Source of the DNA: Phycisphaerales bacterium UBA4658
Lineage (GTDB): Bacteria; Planctomycetota; Phycisphaerae; Phycisphaerales; UBA1924
Direction: 5' to 3'
DNA: 15,599 bases
NCBI GenBank assembly: GCA_002405485.1
Contig: DHLW01000114.1
Location: 3,147-18,745, forward strand
The notes under the pieces were generated by a model that had not been told where the DNA came from, did no database searches, and saw nothing but the letters and a program-made list of their open reading frames with translations. How positions within the stretch are numbered: the first letter of the stretch is position 1; each line of letters starts with the position of its first letter. This document shows, piece by piece, positions 1-6,890 of this stretch. The position numbers and the translations under genes were made by a program.

Positions 1-992
1 ACCTCGTTGTAGCGGATCAGGTTCACGTTGGCGCGGATCGTTCTGGCGACCTCGGCGAGTTCGCGCGCGTGCTCGGGGCGGTCGTTCACGCCGCCCAGCA
101 GGATGTACTCCAGCGTGATCTCGCGGCCGGTCTTGGCGAACCATGCCTGGCATGCTTCCAGCAGCTCGGGGATGTTCGTGTACTCGGCCCAGGGGATGAG
201 CTGCCTGCGGAGATCGTCGTTTGGCGCGTGCAATGAGAGCGCAAGCGTGACGGGAAGCTCCAGCTCGCTGGCGAGCTTCTCGATGGCCCGGGGCAGGCCC
301 ACGGTGGAGATGGTGATCTTTCGCGCGCTGATGCCGAAACCCGCCGGCGGAAGCGTCGCCAGCCGACGCACTGCGCCGAGCACTGCGTGAAAGTTGCTCA
401 GCGGCTCGCCCATGCCCATGAAGACGACGTTGGTGATGCGATCGACGTCGGGCATGCGGCCGAGGCGCCAGACCTGCTCGAGGATGCGGCCGGTCGAGAG
501 GTTGCCGTCCAGCCCGCCGATGCCCGATGCGCAGAACTTGCACCCCACGGGGCAGCCGATCTGCGAGCTGATGCAGGCCGTTCGGCGATCGTCGGCGGGG
601 ATCATCACGCACTCGGTCTGCCGGGAAGCGTCGCCGCCGCGCTCGGCCCCTGAGCCCACCACCGGAAGCGTGATCGCGGGCTCCCCGTCGCGTGATGCGT
701 GCCGCGTAAAGTCGTCCCACTGGATGAGCAGCTTCTGCGTGCCGTCGCTGGCGGCCTGGTGCGAGACGATCGAGCCGGAGAGGAACGCGATGCCCTCGTG
801 CGGATCGGCGAGCAGGTCGCGGTCGCGTTTGGAGAGGTTGGACATCTTCGCCGGGTCGCAGACGCCCTTGACGTAGACCCACTCGAGCAACTGCTGGGCG
901 CTGAAGGCGGGCATGCCGCGCTCGCCCAGCCAGTCCTTGACCGACGCGGGCGTGAACTCGAAGATGTGGGTGAGCGGATGGGTTGGGGGCAC
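1..992 (-). CDS. rlmN: 23S rRNA (adenine-2503-C2)-methyltransferase RlmN, C-terminus missing
   Basis: Radical-SAM enzyme that methylates C2 of A2503 in 23S rRNA (and A37 of some tRNAs in the family). Counting from the GTG at 992, the cluster motif C147-x3-C151-x2-C154 is visible. Cys140 lies seven residues before it and matches the E. coli C118 catalytic position; the SAM-binding motif MGMGEPLSN follows. The second catalytic Cys (E. coli C355) should lie beyond the window edge. 330 residues are visible, running off at base 1 at LIRYNEV; about 60 more are expected. GTG 992 is preferred because it gives the family-like opening HIFEFTPASVKDW. An in-frame ATG at 1046 would extend into a short repeat that looks intergenic. 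Residues about 93-124 are an insertion relative to E. coli RlmN. Divergent from trpA. Confidence 0.95.
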   Translation of the reverse strand, partial: MPPTHPLTHIFEFTPASVKDWLGERGMPAFSAQQLLEWVYVKGVCDPAKMSNLSKRDRDLLADPHEGIAFLSGSIVSHQAASDGTQKLLIQWDDFTRHASRDGEPAITLPVVGSGAERGGDASRQTECVMIPADDRRTACISSQIGCPVGCKFCASGIGGLDGNLSTGRILEQVWRLGRMPDVDRITNVVFMGMGEPLSNFHAVLGAVRRLATLPPAGFGISARKITISTVGLPRAIEKLASELELPVTLALSLHAPNDDLRRQLIPWAEYTNIPELLEACQAWFAKTGREITLEYILLGGVNDRPEHARELAEVARTIRANVNLIRYNE

Positions 993-1006
993 GGAAGATG
1001 GTAGGG

Positions 1007-1034
1007 ATCGGGAGTCGCGAATCGGGAGTCCGAA
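1007..1034. repeat. two-copy 14-bp tandem repeat in the rlmN/trpA gap
   Basis: ATCGGGAGTC occurs at 1007-1016 and again at 1021-1030, giving two imperfect 14-base units. A similar degenerate pattern (C-rich blocks separated by GAA) appears in the intergenic gap near 9304-9330. Such short GGGA/TC-rich repeats look like intergenic filler, which argues against rlmN starting upstream at 1046. Confidence 0.5.
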
Positions 1035-1108
1035 GGCGGGTGGCATGGTCGTTTCGAGCGTGGGATGCGCTGTTCCGTTGCGGCCGCTGCTTCCTATCCT
1101 CTGGCCGC

Positions 1109-1918
1109 ATGTCGCGCATCGCGTCCATCTTCGCCGATCTTCGCTCTCGCAAGGCCAAGGCCCTGATGCCGTTTGTCTGCGGGGCGTACCCCGGGCCAGG
1201 GAGCACGGCGGGGGTGCTCTTGGCGATGGAGCGGGCCGGGGCGAGCGTCGTCGAGGTGGGGTATCCCTTCAGCGACCCGATCGCCGACGGGCCGGTGATC
1301 GCCGCGGCAATGCACGAGGCCCTGCAGCGCGGCGCGACGCCCGACGGGGTGACGCGCGAGATCGCTGAGGCCAGGGCCGCGGGGCTGAAGCTCGGCGTGG
1401 TGGCGATGGTGAGCGTCTCGATCGTGCACCGGCTCGGTCCGGCGAAGTACTTCGCGTCGCTGAAGGCCGCGGGGGTGGACGGGGTGATCCTTCCGGACGT
1501 TGTGCTCGAGGACGCGGGGGCATGGATCGCGGGCGCGAACGACGCGGGATTGACGGTGACGCTGCTGGTGGCGCCGACGACCGACGAGGCGCGGGCGGCG
1601 AAGATCGCCCGGGCGTGCTCGGGATTCGTGTACATGCTGGCCCGGGCTGGGATCACGGGCGAGAGCGCGTCGATCGCGACGGGCGCAATCCGGGATCGCG
1701 TCGCCATGCTCCGTCGAGCGACCGATCTGCCGATCGCCGTGGGCTTCGGGGTGTCGACGGCCGAGCAGGTTCGACAGATCGTCCGCGACTGCGACGCCGA
1801 CGCGGCGATCGTGGGGAGCGCGCTGGTTCGGCGGATGGGGGAGGCGACGAGCGCGGGCAACGATCCGATCGCCGCGGCTGAGACGTTCGCGCGTGAGCTG
1901 GCGACGGGCTTGCGATGA
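1109..1918 (+). CDS. trpA: tryptophan synthase alpha subunit
   Basis: Cleaves indole-3-glycerol phosphate to indole and glyceraldehyde-3-phosphate; indole is passed to the TrpB subunit. The 269 residues match the family length of about 268. VEVGYPFSDPIADGP holds Glu49 and Asp60 at exactly the E. coli catalytic positions. VGFGVST and AIVGSALV near the C-terminus form the phosphate-binding loops. ATG 1109 was chosen because it gives the family start MSRIASIFADL; the open frame extends upstream without similarity. No Shine-Dalgarno sequence precedes it. A TATCCT hexamer at 1095-1100 would suit a leaderless transcript, but no good -35 box is seen. No trpB or other trp gene is adjacent on the downstream side, and rlmN is on the other side. 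Confidence 0.97.
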   Translation: MSRIASIFADLRSRKAKALMPFVCGAYPGPGSTAGVLLAMERAGASVVEVGYPFSDPIADGPVIAAAMHEALQRGATPDGVTREIAEARAAGLKLGVVAMVSVSIVHRLGPAKYFASLKAAGVDGVILPDVVLEDAGAWIAGANDAGLTVTLLVAPTTDEARAAKIARACSGFVYMLARAGITGESASIATGAIRDRVAMLRRATDLPIAVGFGVSTAEQVRQIVRDCDADAAIVGSALVRRMGEATSAGNDPIAAAETFARELATGLR

Positions 1919-2066
1919 CTCGAAGCGCGTGGAAGGAGCGCGTCGGCGTGCCAGCGTGGCCATGCACGGGCGTCGACCTGGCAAGGACCGATGCTTGCGG
2001 GCCCGGAGAGCCGAGCCAGACCGGGCGTGCGCCGTTGTCTTGGATCGCGGGAGTGATGTTCTGACC

Positions 2067-2864
2067 ATGAACCATGCACTGAACGTACTTGTCTTCGGTC
2101 CGCACCCGGACGATCAGGAGATCGGCATGGGGGGGACGATCGCCAAGCTCGCCGCGACGGGGCACAACGTGCTCATCGCGGATGTGACAGACGGGTCGCC
2201 AACGCCGCGGGGTGACCGGGCGAGCCGGCTGGTGGAGGCCGCGAGCGCACTGGGTGCGCTGCAGCCGGATCCCACGCAGGCGGGATCGCGGCCGATCACG
2301 CGAGCGCTGCTGGATCTGCCGAACCGGATGGTGGAGCACACGCTGAAGACCCGGCACCTGTTTGCTGGTCTGATTCGCGCGCACCAGGCACAGGTGGTCT
2401 TTACACCCTGGCCGGAGGACGCGCATCCGGACCATCGGGCCGTGACCCGGGCTGTGGAGGATGCGCGGTTCGACGCAAAGCTGACCAAGATCGAGATGCC
2501 CGTGCCGCCGGGCTTTGCGCAGATCGGACCGCCGATCTATCCGAAATGGCTCTTCTATTACCATGTGTCGCACCTGCGGGCGACGATCACGCCGAGCTTT
2601 CTTCTGGACATCACGGGGTTTGAACAGAAGAAGGTGGCGAGCATCCGGGCGTATCGCTCGCAGTTCGGGCCGTTTGAATCTTCGGGAGGTTCGGGGGGCT
2701 TTTCGCCCGGCGATCCCAAGGGTCGTCTGGTGAGCGTTGATCTTCCCGAGCGGATGCTGCAGTACAACGCGTACATGGGCTCGCTCATCGGCGCCAAGTT
2801 CGCGGAGCCGTTCTTCACGAAGGAGCCGATCGGGCTGGACGGGCTTGGCGAGCTGATCATGTGA
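2067..2864 (+). CDS. PIG-L family deacetylase, BshB1-like
   Basis: Zinc-dependent de-N-acetylase of the PIG-L/LmbE superfamily. In BshB1 this fold deacetylates GlcNAc-malate during bacillithiol synthesis. The 265 residues carry the metal motif GPHPDDQEIGMGG (His13, Asp15, Asp16) and the second motif PEDAHPDHRAV (His120, His123). LLDLPNR and YYHVSH, typical of the BshB1 branch, follow. About 14 residues (QPDPTQAGSRPITRA) are inserted before LLDLPNR relative to typical BshB1. ATG 2067 begins directly before the first strand NVLVFGPHPDD; a GGGAG lies 13 bases upstream, farther than ideal. It follows trpA after 148 bases in which I see no gene, and converges on the dehydrogenase gene with an 18-base gap. 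Bacillithiol partners (BshA, BshC) are not in the window, so the substrate is inferred. Confidence 0.82.
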   Translation: MNHALNVLVFGPHPDDQEIGMGGTIAKLAATGHNVLIADVTDGSPTPRGDRASRLVEAASALGALQPDPTQAGSRPITRALLDLPNRMVEHTLKTRHLFAGLIRAHQAQVVFTPWPEDAHPDHRAVTRAVEDARFDAKLTKIEMPVPPGFAQIGPPIYPKWLFYYHVSHLRATITPSFLLDITGFEQKKVASIRAYRSQFGPFESSGGSGGFSPGDPKGRLVSVDLPERMLQYNAYMGSLIGAKFAEPFFTKEPIGLDGLGELIM

Positions 2865-2882
2865 AGATCGGCAGACCGGCGT

Positions 2883-3722
2883 TCAGCGCGATTCGCGCCG
2901 GGCCGAGACCCGGCGAAGCGCCCAGTCGCTCACGCCCGGGAGCATGGTCGCCGCGCCCATGCCGATCCTCGTGGCCCAACCCTTGAGTCCGGTCCAGACT
3001 TCGCCGCGCGGCGAGCGCAGCTCGCGCACTGTGCACTGGGCGACGAACTCCGGAGTCTGCTTGAGACTCGAGGGGGTCTGGATGGTCTTGCGTGTTCCGC
3101 CGACGCGGGCGGTGACCTGGTCGGAGAACTCGGTCGCCGTGCCGATCGGGTGGACGCTGGAGACCCACACGCCCAGCGGGCGCAGCTCGTGGCGCATGGC
3201 GGTGGCGCAGTGGGCCTGGGCGGCCTTGGTGGCGCTGTAGATGGAGTACCTGGGCAGCGTCATGCGGGCCAGGCAGGAGCTGCACCAGAGCACGTGTCCG
3301 CGAACGGCCTCGCCGGGCTGGGGCGATCGTTCGAGCATCCGCGCAAGCGCCGGGCGGATGATGTTCAGCGACCCGAAGAAGTTCGTCTCGAACATCGCTC
3401 GCACGCGCTCGTCGGACATCTCGTGCAGGGGCGACTCGTCGCCGTAGCCGGCGTTGGCATACACCGCGTACACGCCGCCAAACGCCTCCACGCACGCGTT
3501 CACAAGGCGGTCGCACTCAGCGGGAGCGGTGACGTCGGTCTCCACGACCACTGCCCGGCCGCCGAGTGCGAGGATCTGATCCCTGATGGCGGCGAGCTTC
3601 TGAGCGCGTCGCGCGCCAAGGGCCACGGGCATGCCGGCGCGGGCGCAGGCGAGCGCGGTCGCCGCCCCGATGCCGCTGGAGGCACCCGTGATGACGATGG
3701 GCTTGCCGAGAAGGTTGACCAA
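2883..3722 (-). CDS. short-chain dehydrogenase/reductase (SDR), classical type
   Basis: NAD(P)-dependent oxidoreductase of unknown substrate. Of 279 residues, TGASSGIG at 12-19 is the nucleotide loop, NAG at 90-92 stabilises the central sheet, and Asn114, Ser148/149, Tyr162 and Lys166 (YSATK) complete the catalytic tetrad. HPIGTATEF follows where the classical PG-T motif sits. ARR after the second strand (about residues 37-39) suggests NADP(H) preference. The C-terminal 60 residues are Arg-rich and may be membrane-associated. The start is TTG at 3722; no in-frame ATG or GTG lies just upstream and no clear ribosome site is seen, so the start is uncertain by a few residues. It lies 42 bases after the lipoprotein gene on the same strand. 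Confidence 0.9.
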   Translation of the reverse strand: MVNLLGKPIVITGASSGIGAATALACARAGMPVALGARRAQKLAAIRDQILALGGRAVVVETDVTAPAECDRLVNACVEAFGGVYAVYANAGYGDESPLHEMSDERVRAMFETNFFGSLNIIRPALARMLERSPQPGEAVRGHVLWCSSCLARMTLPRYSIYSATKAAQAHCATAMRHELRPLGVWVSSVHPIGTATEFSDQVTARVGGTRKTIQTPSSLKQTPEFVAQCTVRELRSPRGEVWTGLKGWATRIGMGAATMLPGVSDWALRRVSARRESR

Positions 3723-3764
3723 GGCGCGATGGCCGGAGCGGGCAATCCGGAGCCGGGTTGTGGC

Positions 3765-3926
3765 TTACTTCTTCTCGCCGTCGATCGCCCGCTCGCCGGC
3801 TTCGCCGGCATTCTTGACGTCCTGACCGAGTCCCTTCACGGTCTGGCAGGCGGGGACGACGACGAGAACAATCGCCAGTCCGGCCAGAACCATCCCCGCA
3901 CGCAAAGAGCTCTTGAGAACCCGCAT
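3765..3926 (-). CDS. entericidin-like small lipoprotein
   Basis: A 53-residue predicted lipoprotein. Residues 10-24 form a hydrophobic signal helix ending at VPAC, where Cys27 would be lipidated. The mature part, C-QTVKGLGQDVKNAGEA, matches the entericidin A/B pattern (C-NTV-G-GQD-K-GGEA). In E. coli, entericidins are cell-envelope lipoproteins proposed to act as a toxin/antidote pair; in distant phyla the role is unknown. ATG 3926 is fixed by GGAGG at 3935-3939, eight bases upstream; the longer frame starting at 3962 would discard this site. It lies 75 bases after tRNA-His and 42 before the dehydrogenase gene on the same strand. Confidence 0.82.
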   Translation of the reverse strand: MRVLKSSLRAGMVLAGLAIVLVVVPACQTVKGLGQDVKNAGEAGERAIDGEKK

Positions 3927-3934
3927 CGTCAAAC

Positions 3935-3939
3935 CCTCC
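3935..3939 (-). promoter_or_regulatory. ribosome binding site of the entericidin-like gene
   Basis: GGAGG eight bases before ATG 3926. It decides the start of this 53-residue protein. Confidence 0.8.
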
Positions 3940-3963
3940 AAAGCCAGAGTGCCTGATGCCAAG

Positions 3964-3988
3964 GGCCGAGGGACCGATGCCTCGTGCC
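3964..3988 (-). terminator. stem-loop after tRNA-His
   Basis: CGAGG (3967-3971) pairs with CCTCG (3980-3984), extended by GGC/GCC across one bulged base. It lies 13 bases beyond the tRNA 3' end and has no T-run, so it may be a processing structure rather than a terminator. Confidence 0.3.
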
Positions 3989-4001
3989 TTGTCGAACCAA
4001 G

Positions 4002-4076
4002 GGTGGCTAACGGGACTCGAACCCGCGACCCCGAGAATCACAATCTCGTGCTCTAACCAACTGAGCTATAGCCACC
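4002..4076 (-). tRNA. tRNA-His (anticodon GTG)
   Basis: Reads GGTGGCTATAGCTCAG at the 5' end, nearly identical to E. coli tRNA-His. The anticodon loop TTGTGAT (anticodon at 4041-4039) is closed by CGAGA/TCTCG. The T arm GCGGG-TTCGAGT-CCCGT and acceptor TAGCCAC complete the cloverleaf. The extra G(-1) that identifies tRNA-His is encoded at 4076 and faces C73 at 4002. CCA is not encoded (CTT follows), so it must be added after transcription. Confidence 0.97.
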
Positions 4077-4083
4077 AACAGGC

Positions 4084-4100
4084 CCGGCGGGATTCGCCGG
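4084..4100 (-). other. perfect hairpin in the tRNA-His leader
   Basis: CCGGCG (4084-4089) and CGCCGG (4095-4100) form a perfect 6-bp stem with a five-base loop, eight bases before the tRNA 5' end. Possibly a processing or anti-misfolding structure in the precursor. Confidence 0.45.
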
Positions 4101-4110
4101 ACGGACAGAG

Positions 4111-4140
4111 AGTGTACGGGCGATGTCCCGTGGTTTCCAA
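4111..4140 (-). promoter_or_regulatory. candidate sigma-70 promoter of tRNA-His
   Basis: On the minus strand, TTGGAA (4140-4135) and TACACT (4116-4111) are separated by 18 bases. Each matches four of six consensus positions. The predicted transcript start is near 4104, about 28 bases before the tRNA. Confidence 0.45.
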
Positions 4141-4161
4141 GAACCAGATTCGGACTATTCT
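4134..4161 (+). promoter_or_regulatory. candidate promoter of the 4212 gene
   Basis: TTTCCA (4134-4139) and TATTCT (4156-4161), spaced by 16 bases. Its -35 box overlaps the -35 box of the divergent tRNA-His promoter, so the two may compete for polymerase. Confidence 0.35.
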
Positions 4162-4211
4162 GAGGGCTCGATCGAGCGGCCTGGGGCCCATGCTCGAGGA
4201 GCCTTCCCCCG

Positions 4212-4676
4212 ATGGTTGAGGCAATCCTGCTCATCGCCCTCCTCGGGCTCATTCTGGGGATTCCGGTGCTCCTCACATGGTGGGAGCCGCGGCTGGTCTG
4301 GCCCTATGGCGACCCCCAGGCGCACACGAGCGTCCCTGATTACGGAAGCACGGGCATGCTGACGGTCGAACGGGCACGGGCGGCGGGGTTCACGTTCCTG
4401 GGATGGTGCCCGGATCTCAAGGGCAAGATGTACAACCTCGCCTATGGCATGCTCCTCTCGCCGGACCGCCAGACACTCGCGATCGTCGGCGTGGGCAAGA
4501 TGTACGGCATCCCGCTCACCGCGACCTGGATGCACTCCGCATCGAGCGATCGGCAGAAGTGGTGGGTGACGGTGAACAGCCCTTCGGCCTTCGAGCACGA
4601 CCCGCTCGGCCAGATCGAGATGCGGATCGTGAACTCCGTCGATGTCGAGGATCAGCTCGTGCAACACGGCACATGA
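4212..4676 (+). CDS. membrane-anchored protein of unknown function, upstream part of a TGA-interrupted frame
   Basis: I do not recognise a named family. The 154 residues start with one transmembrane helix (about 3-22), followed by WWEPRLVWPYGDP and a soluble domain with LSPDRQTLAIVGVG and IPLTATWMHS, which resembles a beta-rich fold outside the membrane. GAGGAG at 4196-4201 lies ten bases before ATG 4212. The frame stops at TGA 4674-4676, but the very same frame reopens at once and runs to 4910. This suggests that one protein of about 232 residues is split by a single base change (TGG to TGA, a Trp) or by a sequencing error. Two separate proteins remain possible. Confidence 0.65.
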   Translation: MVEAILLIALLGLILGIPVLLTWWEPRLVWPYGDPQAHTSVPDYGSTGMLTVERARAAGFTFLGWCPDLKGKMYNLAYGMLLSPDRQTLAIVGVGKMYGIPLTATWMHSASSDRQKWWVTVNSPSAFEHDPLGQIEMRIVNSVDVEDQLVQHGT

Positions 4677-4910
4677 GTGGCGACCCGGCATGTGGGAACG
4701 CTCGCCGAGTTCACGCCGTCAGACGTGCTGCGCTCCTTCCGAGCCCACAAGGGCGCGCAGATCGAGCTCATGGTCCGCTCCGGGCTGGTGCGCTTCATCG
4801 ATCCGCTGAAGCAGGACTGGTGGCGGTACACGCTGCAGGGCGCGGTCAAGGTCTCGCTCAACGGCTTCTGGAAGCAGTTCCGCGCGATGGTCTGGCCGCA
4901 AAGAAGCTAA
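4677..4910 (+). CDS. downstream part of the TGA-interrupted frame (77 residues)
   Basis: Begins with GTG directly after the TGA of the upstream part, in the same frame. No Shine-Dalgarno sequence precedes it, so independent initiation would need translational coupling. The protein is basic and aromatic-rich (LKQDWWRYTLQGAVKVSL, ending [10 protein letters not shown]) and reads like the C-terminal domain of the upstream protein rather than a free-standing protein. Its TAA overlaps the TAG of the convergent esterase gene (shared bases 4907-4910). Function unknown. Confidence 0.5.
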   Translation: MATRHVGTLAEFTPSDVLRSFRAHKGAQIELMVRSGLVRFIDPLKQDWWRYTLQGAVKVSLNGFWKQFRAMVWPQRS

Positions 4911-6742
4911 TCCTGTCCGCGTCCGATGGGGACCGATGCGGAGGTCTTCCGCTGCCAGACGAGCACGTCAAAGGCCTTGCGGGGCACCGTCGGCGTGAAC
5001 TGCTGGGTCATGGCGAGCGCGCCGATGCTGCGCATGGGCCGGCGCGAGGTCGCCCAGGCCGATCCGGGGTTGTCGCCTTTGGCCCCGCGAATGTCCAGGA
5101 TCGCCCGCTGGAGTCCCGAGGCCATGAAGACCGACTCGACGCTCCGCGCGGGCGGCCGAGCGAGCGCGTGATCGCTTCGCAGCGTGCCCCCGCCCTGAGG
5201 AATGGCGGTGTACGTGCCCTCGCCGGTGGCGAAGCCGAACACGACCATGGATGCGCCAAGGGCCTTGGACAGGTGGCTGCCCATCGGACGCATGCCGCTC
5301 GCGGCATCTCTCCTGACGTGCCCGTTGTGGGCCCAGAGCACGATCTTCTGGCCCGGATGCTGGTCGAGAATCCAGAGCACGTTGTCGGCCATGGCTTGGT
5401 CGCGGGCGTTGAAGCCATTGGACGCGGCGTACATGCCGGCGCACTGGCGCACGACCCGCACGTTCTGGATCGCCCAGTCGGTCTCACGCTCGCCTGCCCG
5501 CTTGGCCAGATCGTCTCGTCGGGCGAGCATCTCGGCGAGGACTCCGTCGATCGAGGCCACGATCGCCGCCGCGTCCACCGGTGGGAGTTCGCTCTCGGGC
5601 TTCTTGCGCACTTCCAGACACCTGTTGCCGCCGCGCGGGTTCGTGGCGCTGCGAGTGATGGTGTACTCGCCGCTGCCGCCGGAGAGGAACCGGACCGCGT
5701 CGTTCTCGAAGTCCAGTGAGAACATCTCGGGATTCTCGTACTTCACGCCGTCGAGCTCGATCTGAACGTCGTCGAACCACGCCGTGCCCCCGCCGTTGAG
5801 GAGGAATCCGAAGTTGATGTTCTCGGTGTCTCGGGGTACGTCGATGACGAACTCATGGCGCGTCCACTCGGTGTCGCCGGTGATCTTCTTGTCCTGCATG
5901 TTGTTGAAGCCGGTCACACCGGTGGGCGTGTCGCAGCGCCACCACGCGCCCGCCCAGCCCGTCACCCCTTCGGTGCGGATCCAGACGCTGAACCGCACGG
6001 ATTTTCCGGCGGCGGCCTCGACCGGGAACGAGCCGGTGGCGCTCGTGAAGCCGCCGGTCGTGCTCCCAAGCTGAGCCCGGGCCCCGAGCGCCTGAACGTC
6101 CTTCAGTGTCCCCTTGAAGCGATCGGCCACCTCCGGCGCGTGCGCGAGCAGGAAGTCCTGTCCGATCGTCCATGCCACGTCGGGCGTCTGCATGTCAAAG
6201 CCCGTGAACCGAAGACGGGGCTTGCCCTCGGCCTCGGGGTTCCTGGCGTTCCACGCCCGCATCCACTCGACCATGGCCAGCACCTCCATGGTGTTCCACG
6301 TCCAGAAGTACATCCCGGCGATGAGCTTTCTGGGGTCGCCCTTGCCGAAGATGACGTACTCGTTGAGGGCGAAGGACTCGGGCATGCTCGCCTCGATGCT
6401 GAAGATCGAGAATCCCCTGGTCTCGACGAGGTACTCGAGCAGGCGGTGCTTCAGCTCAAAGGCCTCCCGACTGCCGTGGGTCGGCTCACCGAGCGAGACC
6501 ACCCGGGCCTCGCCGATGATCCGGTCGAGTCCGGACAGATCCGCAAAGCCGTTCCCGGCCCGGTCATGGAGGAAGGCGATGGCCTGTTCCCTGATCCATG
6601 CTCCACCCTGCGCGATCGGATCGGGTTGATCCGCGGCGGGCGACCGATCGAGTTCAGGCGGACTCTCGGCGAGTCCCCCCGGCGCGGCGTCCCCCGGCTG
6701 GAGCAGAGTCAAGGCGATCACGGTGCCGAGGACCAGGTGCAT
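4907..6742 (-). CDS. exported erythromycin esterase family protein with inserted beta-rich domain
   Basis: Hydrolase of the Ere family, 611 residues; characterised EreA/EreB open the macrolide lactone ring, but most family members have unknown substrates. Residues 1-19 form a signal peptide ending near GDAAP. The first catalytic half holds GEPTHGSRE (Glu85, His89) and SIEAS (Glu117). The second holds LWAHNGHV (His472, His475), which match the metal-free catalytic Glu/His set of EreB. Residues about 225-385 are not Ere-like. They read as a beta-sandwich such as a carbohydrate-binding module ([30 protein letters not shown] pattern, shortened here) and split the esterase in two. ATG 6742 is set by AAGGAG seven bases upstream; the frame is open to 6994 but runs into the divergent gnd promoter region. 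Antibiotic resistance should not be assumed. Confidence 0.87.
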   Translation of the reverse strand: MHLVLGTVIALTLLQPGDAAPGGLAESPPELDRSPAADQPDPIAQGGAWIREQAIAFLHDRAGNGFADLSGLDRIIGEARVVSLGEPTHGSREAFELKHRLLEYLVETRGFSIFSIEASMPESFALNEYVIFGKGDPRKLIAGMYFWTWNTMEVLAMVEWMRAWNARNPEAEGKPRLRFTGFDMQTPDVAWTIGQDFLLAHAPEVADRFKGTLKDVQALGARAQLGSTTGGFTSATGSFPVEAAAGKSVRFSVWIRTEGVTGWAGAWWRCDTPTGVTGFNNMQDKKITGDTEWTRHEFVIDVPRDTENINFGFLLNGGGTAWFDDVQIELDGVKYENPEMFSLDFENDAVRFLSGGSGEYTITRSATNPRGGNRCLEVRKKPESELPPVDAAAIVASIDGVLAEMLARRDDLAKRAGERETDWAIQNVRVVRQCAGMYAASNGFNARDQAMADNVLWILDQHPGQKIVLWAHNGHVRRDAASGMRPMGSHLSKALGASMVVFGFATGEGTYTAIPQGGGTLRSDHALARPPARSVESVFMASGLQRAILDIRGAKGDNPGSAWATSRRPMRSIGALAMTQQFTPTVPRKAFDVLVWQRKTSASVPIGRGQD

Positions 6743-6749
6743 GCGCAGG

Positions 6750-6755
6750 CTCCTT
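6750..6755 (-). promoter_or_regulatory. ribosome binding site of the esterase
   Basis: AAGGAG seven bases before ATG 6742. It selects this start, which also begins a signal peptide, over several in-frame ATGs upstream. Confidence 0.8.
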
Positions 6756-6796
6756 TTCCGACCTGACAGTCCCCCGGCGTGCTCCATTCGTCCGAT

Positions 6797-6868
6797 AACG
6801 GGGCGTACCGTTTTACCACGCCCGAGAAGATCGGGTTTCACTGCGCTCAAAGTCGGCATCCAAGCCGA
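6797..6868 (+). promoter_or_regulatory. three consecutive hairpins in the gnd leader region
   Basis: Three perfect 5-bp stems: AACGG/CCGTT (6797-6801 with 6808-6812), CCCGA/TCGGG (6821-6825 with 6831-6835) and TCGGC/GCCGA (6853-6857 with 6864-6868). ATCGG at 6830-6834 can also pair with CCGAT at 6865-6869, which would break hairpins two and three. They end 12 bases before the gnd ribosome site. An untested structured 5' leader; no known riboswitch recognised. Confidence 0.4.
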
Positions 6869-6879
6869 TACACCCCCCC

Positions 6880-6886
6880 GGAGAGG
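6880..6886 (+). promoter_or_regulatory. ribosome binding site of gnd
   Basis: GGAGAGG ending four bases before ATG 6891. It fixes the start; the open frame extends upstream to 6723 without family similarity. Confidence 0.75.
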
Positions 6887-6890
6887 TTTC

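Noticed and set aside
1094..2068. 324-codon minus-strand open frame antisense to trpA
   Set aside because: Arg/His/Pro-rich composition typical of a GC-rich shadow frame; trpA on the other strand is unambiguous.
4674..4710. selenocysteine at the TGA of the 4212-4910 frame
   Set aside because: A weak hairpin (GGCGA/TCGCC) follows the TGA, but there is no GGT-type SECIS loop and the context HGT-TGA-VATR matches no selenoprotein motif.
4907..6742. macrolide resistance gene
   Set aside because: Family membership alone does not give the substrate, and the exported, domain-inserted form differs from clinical EreA/EreB.
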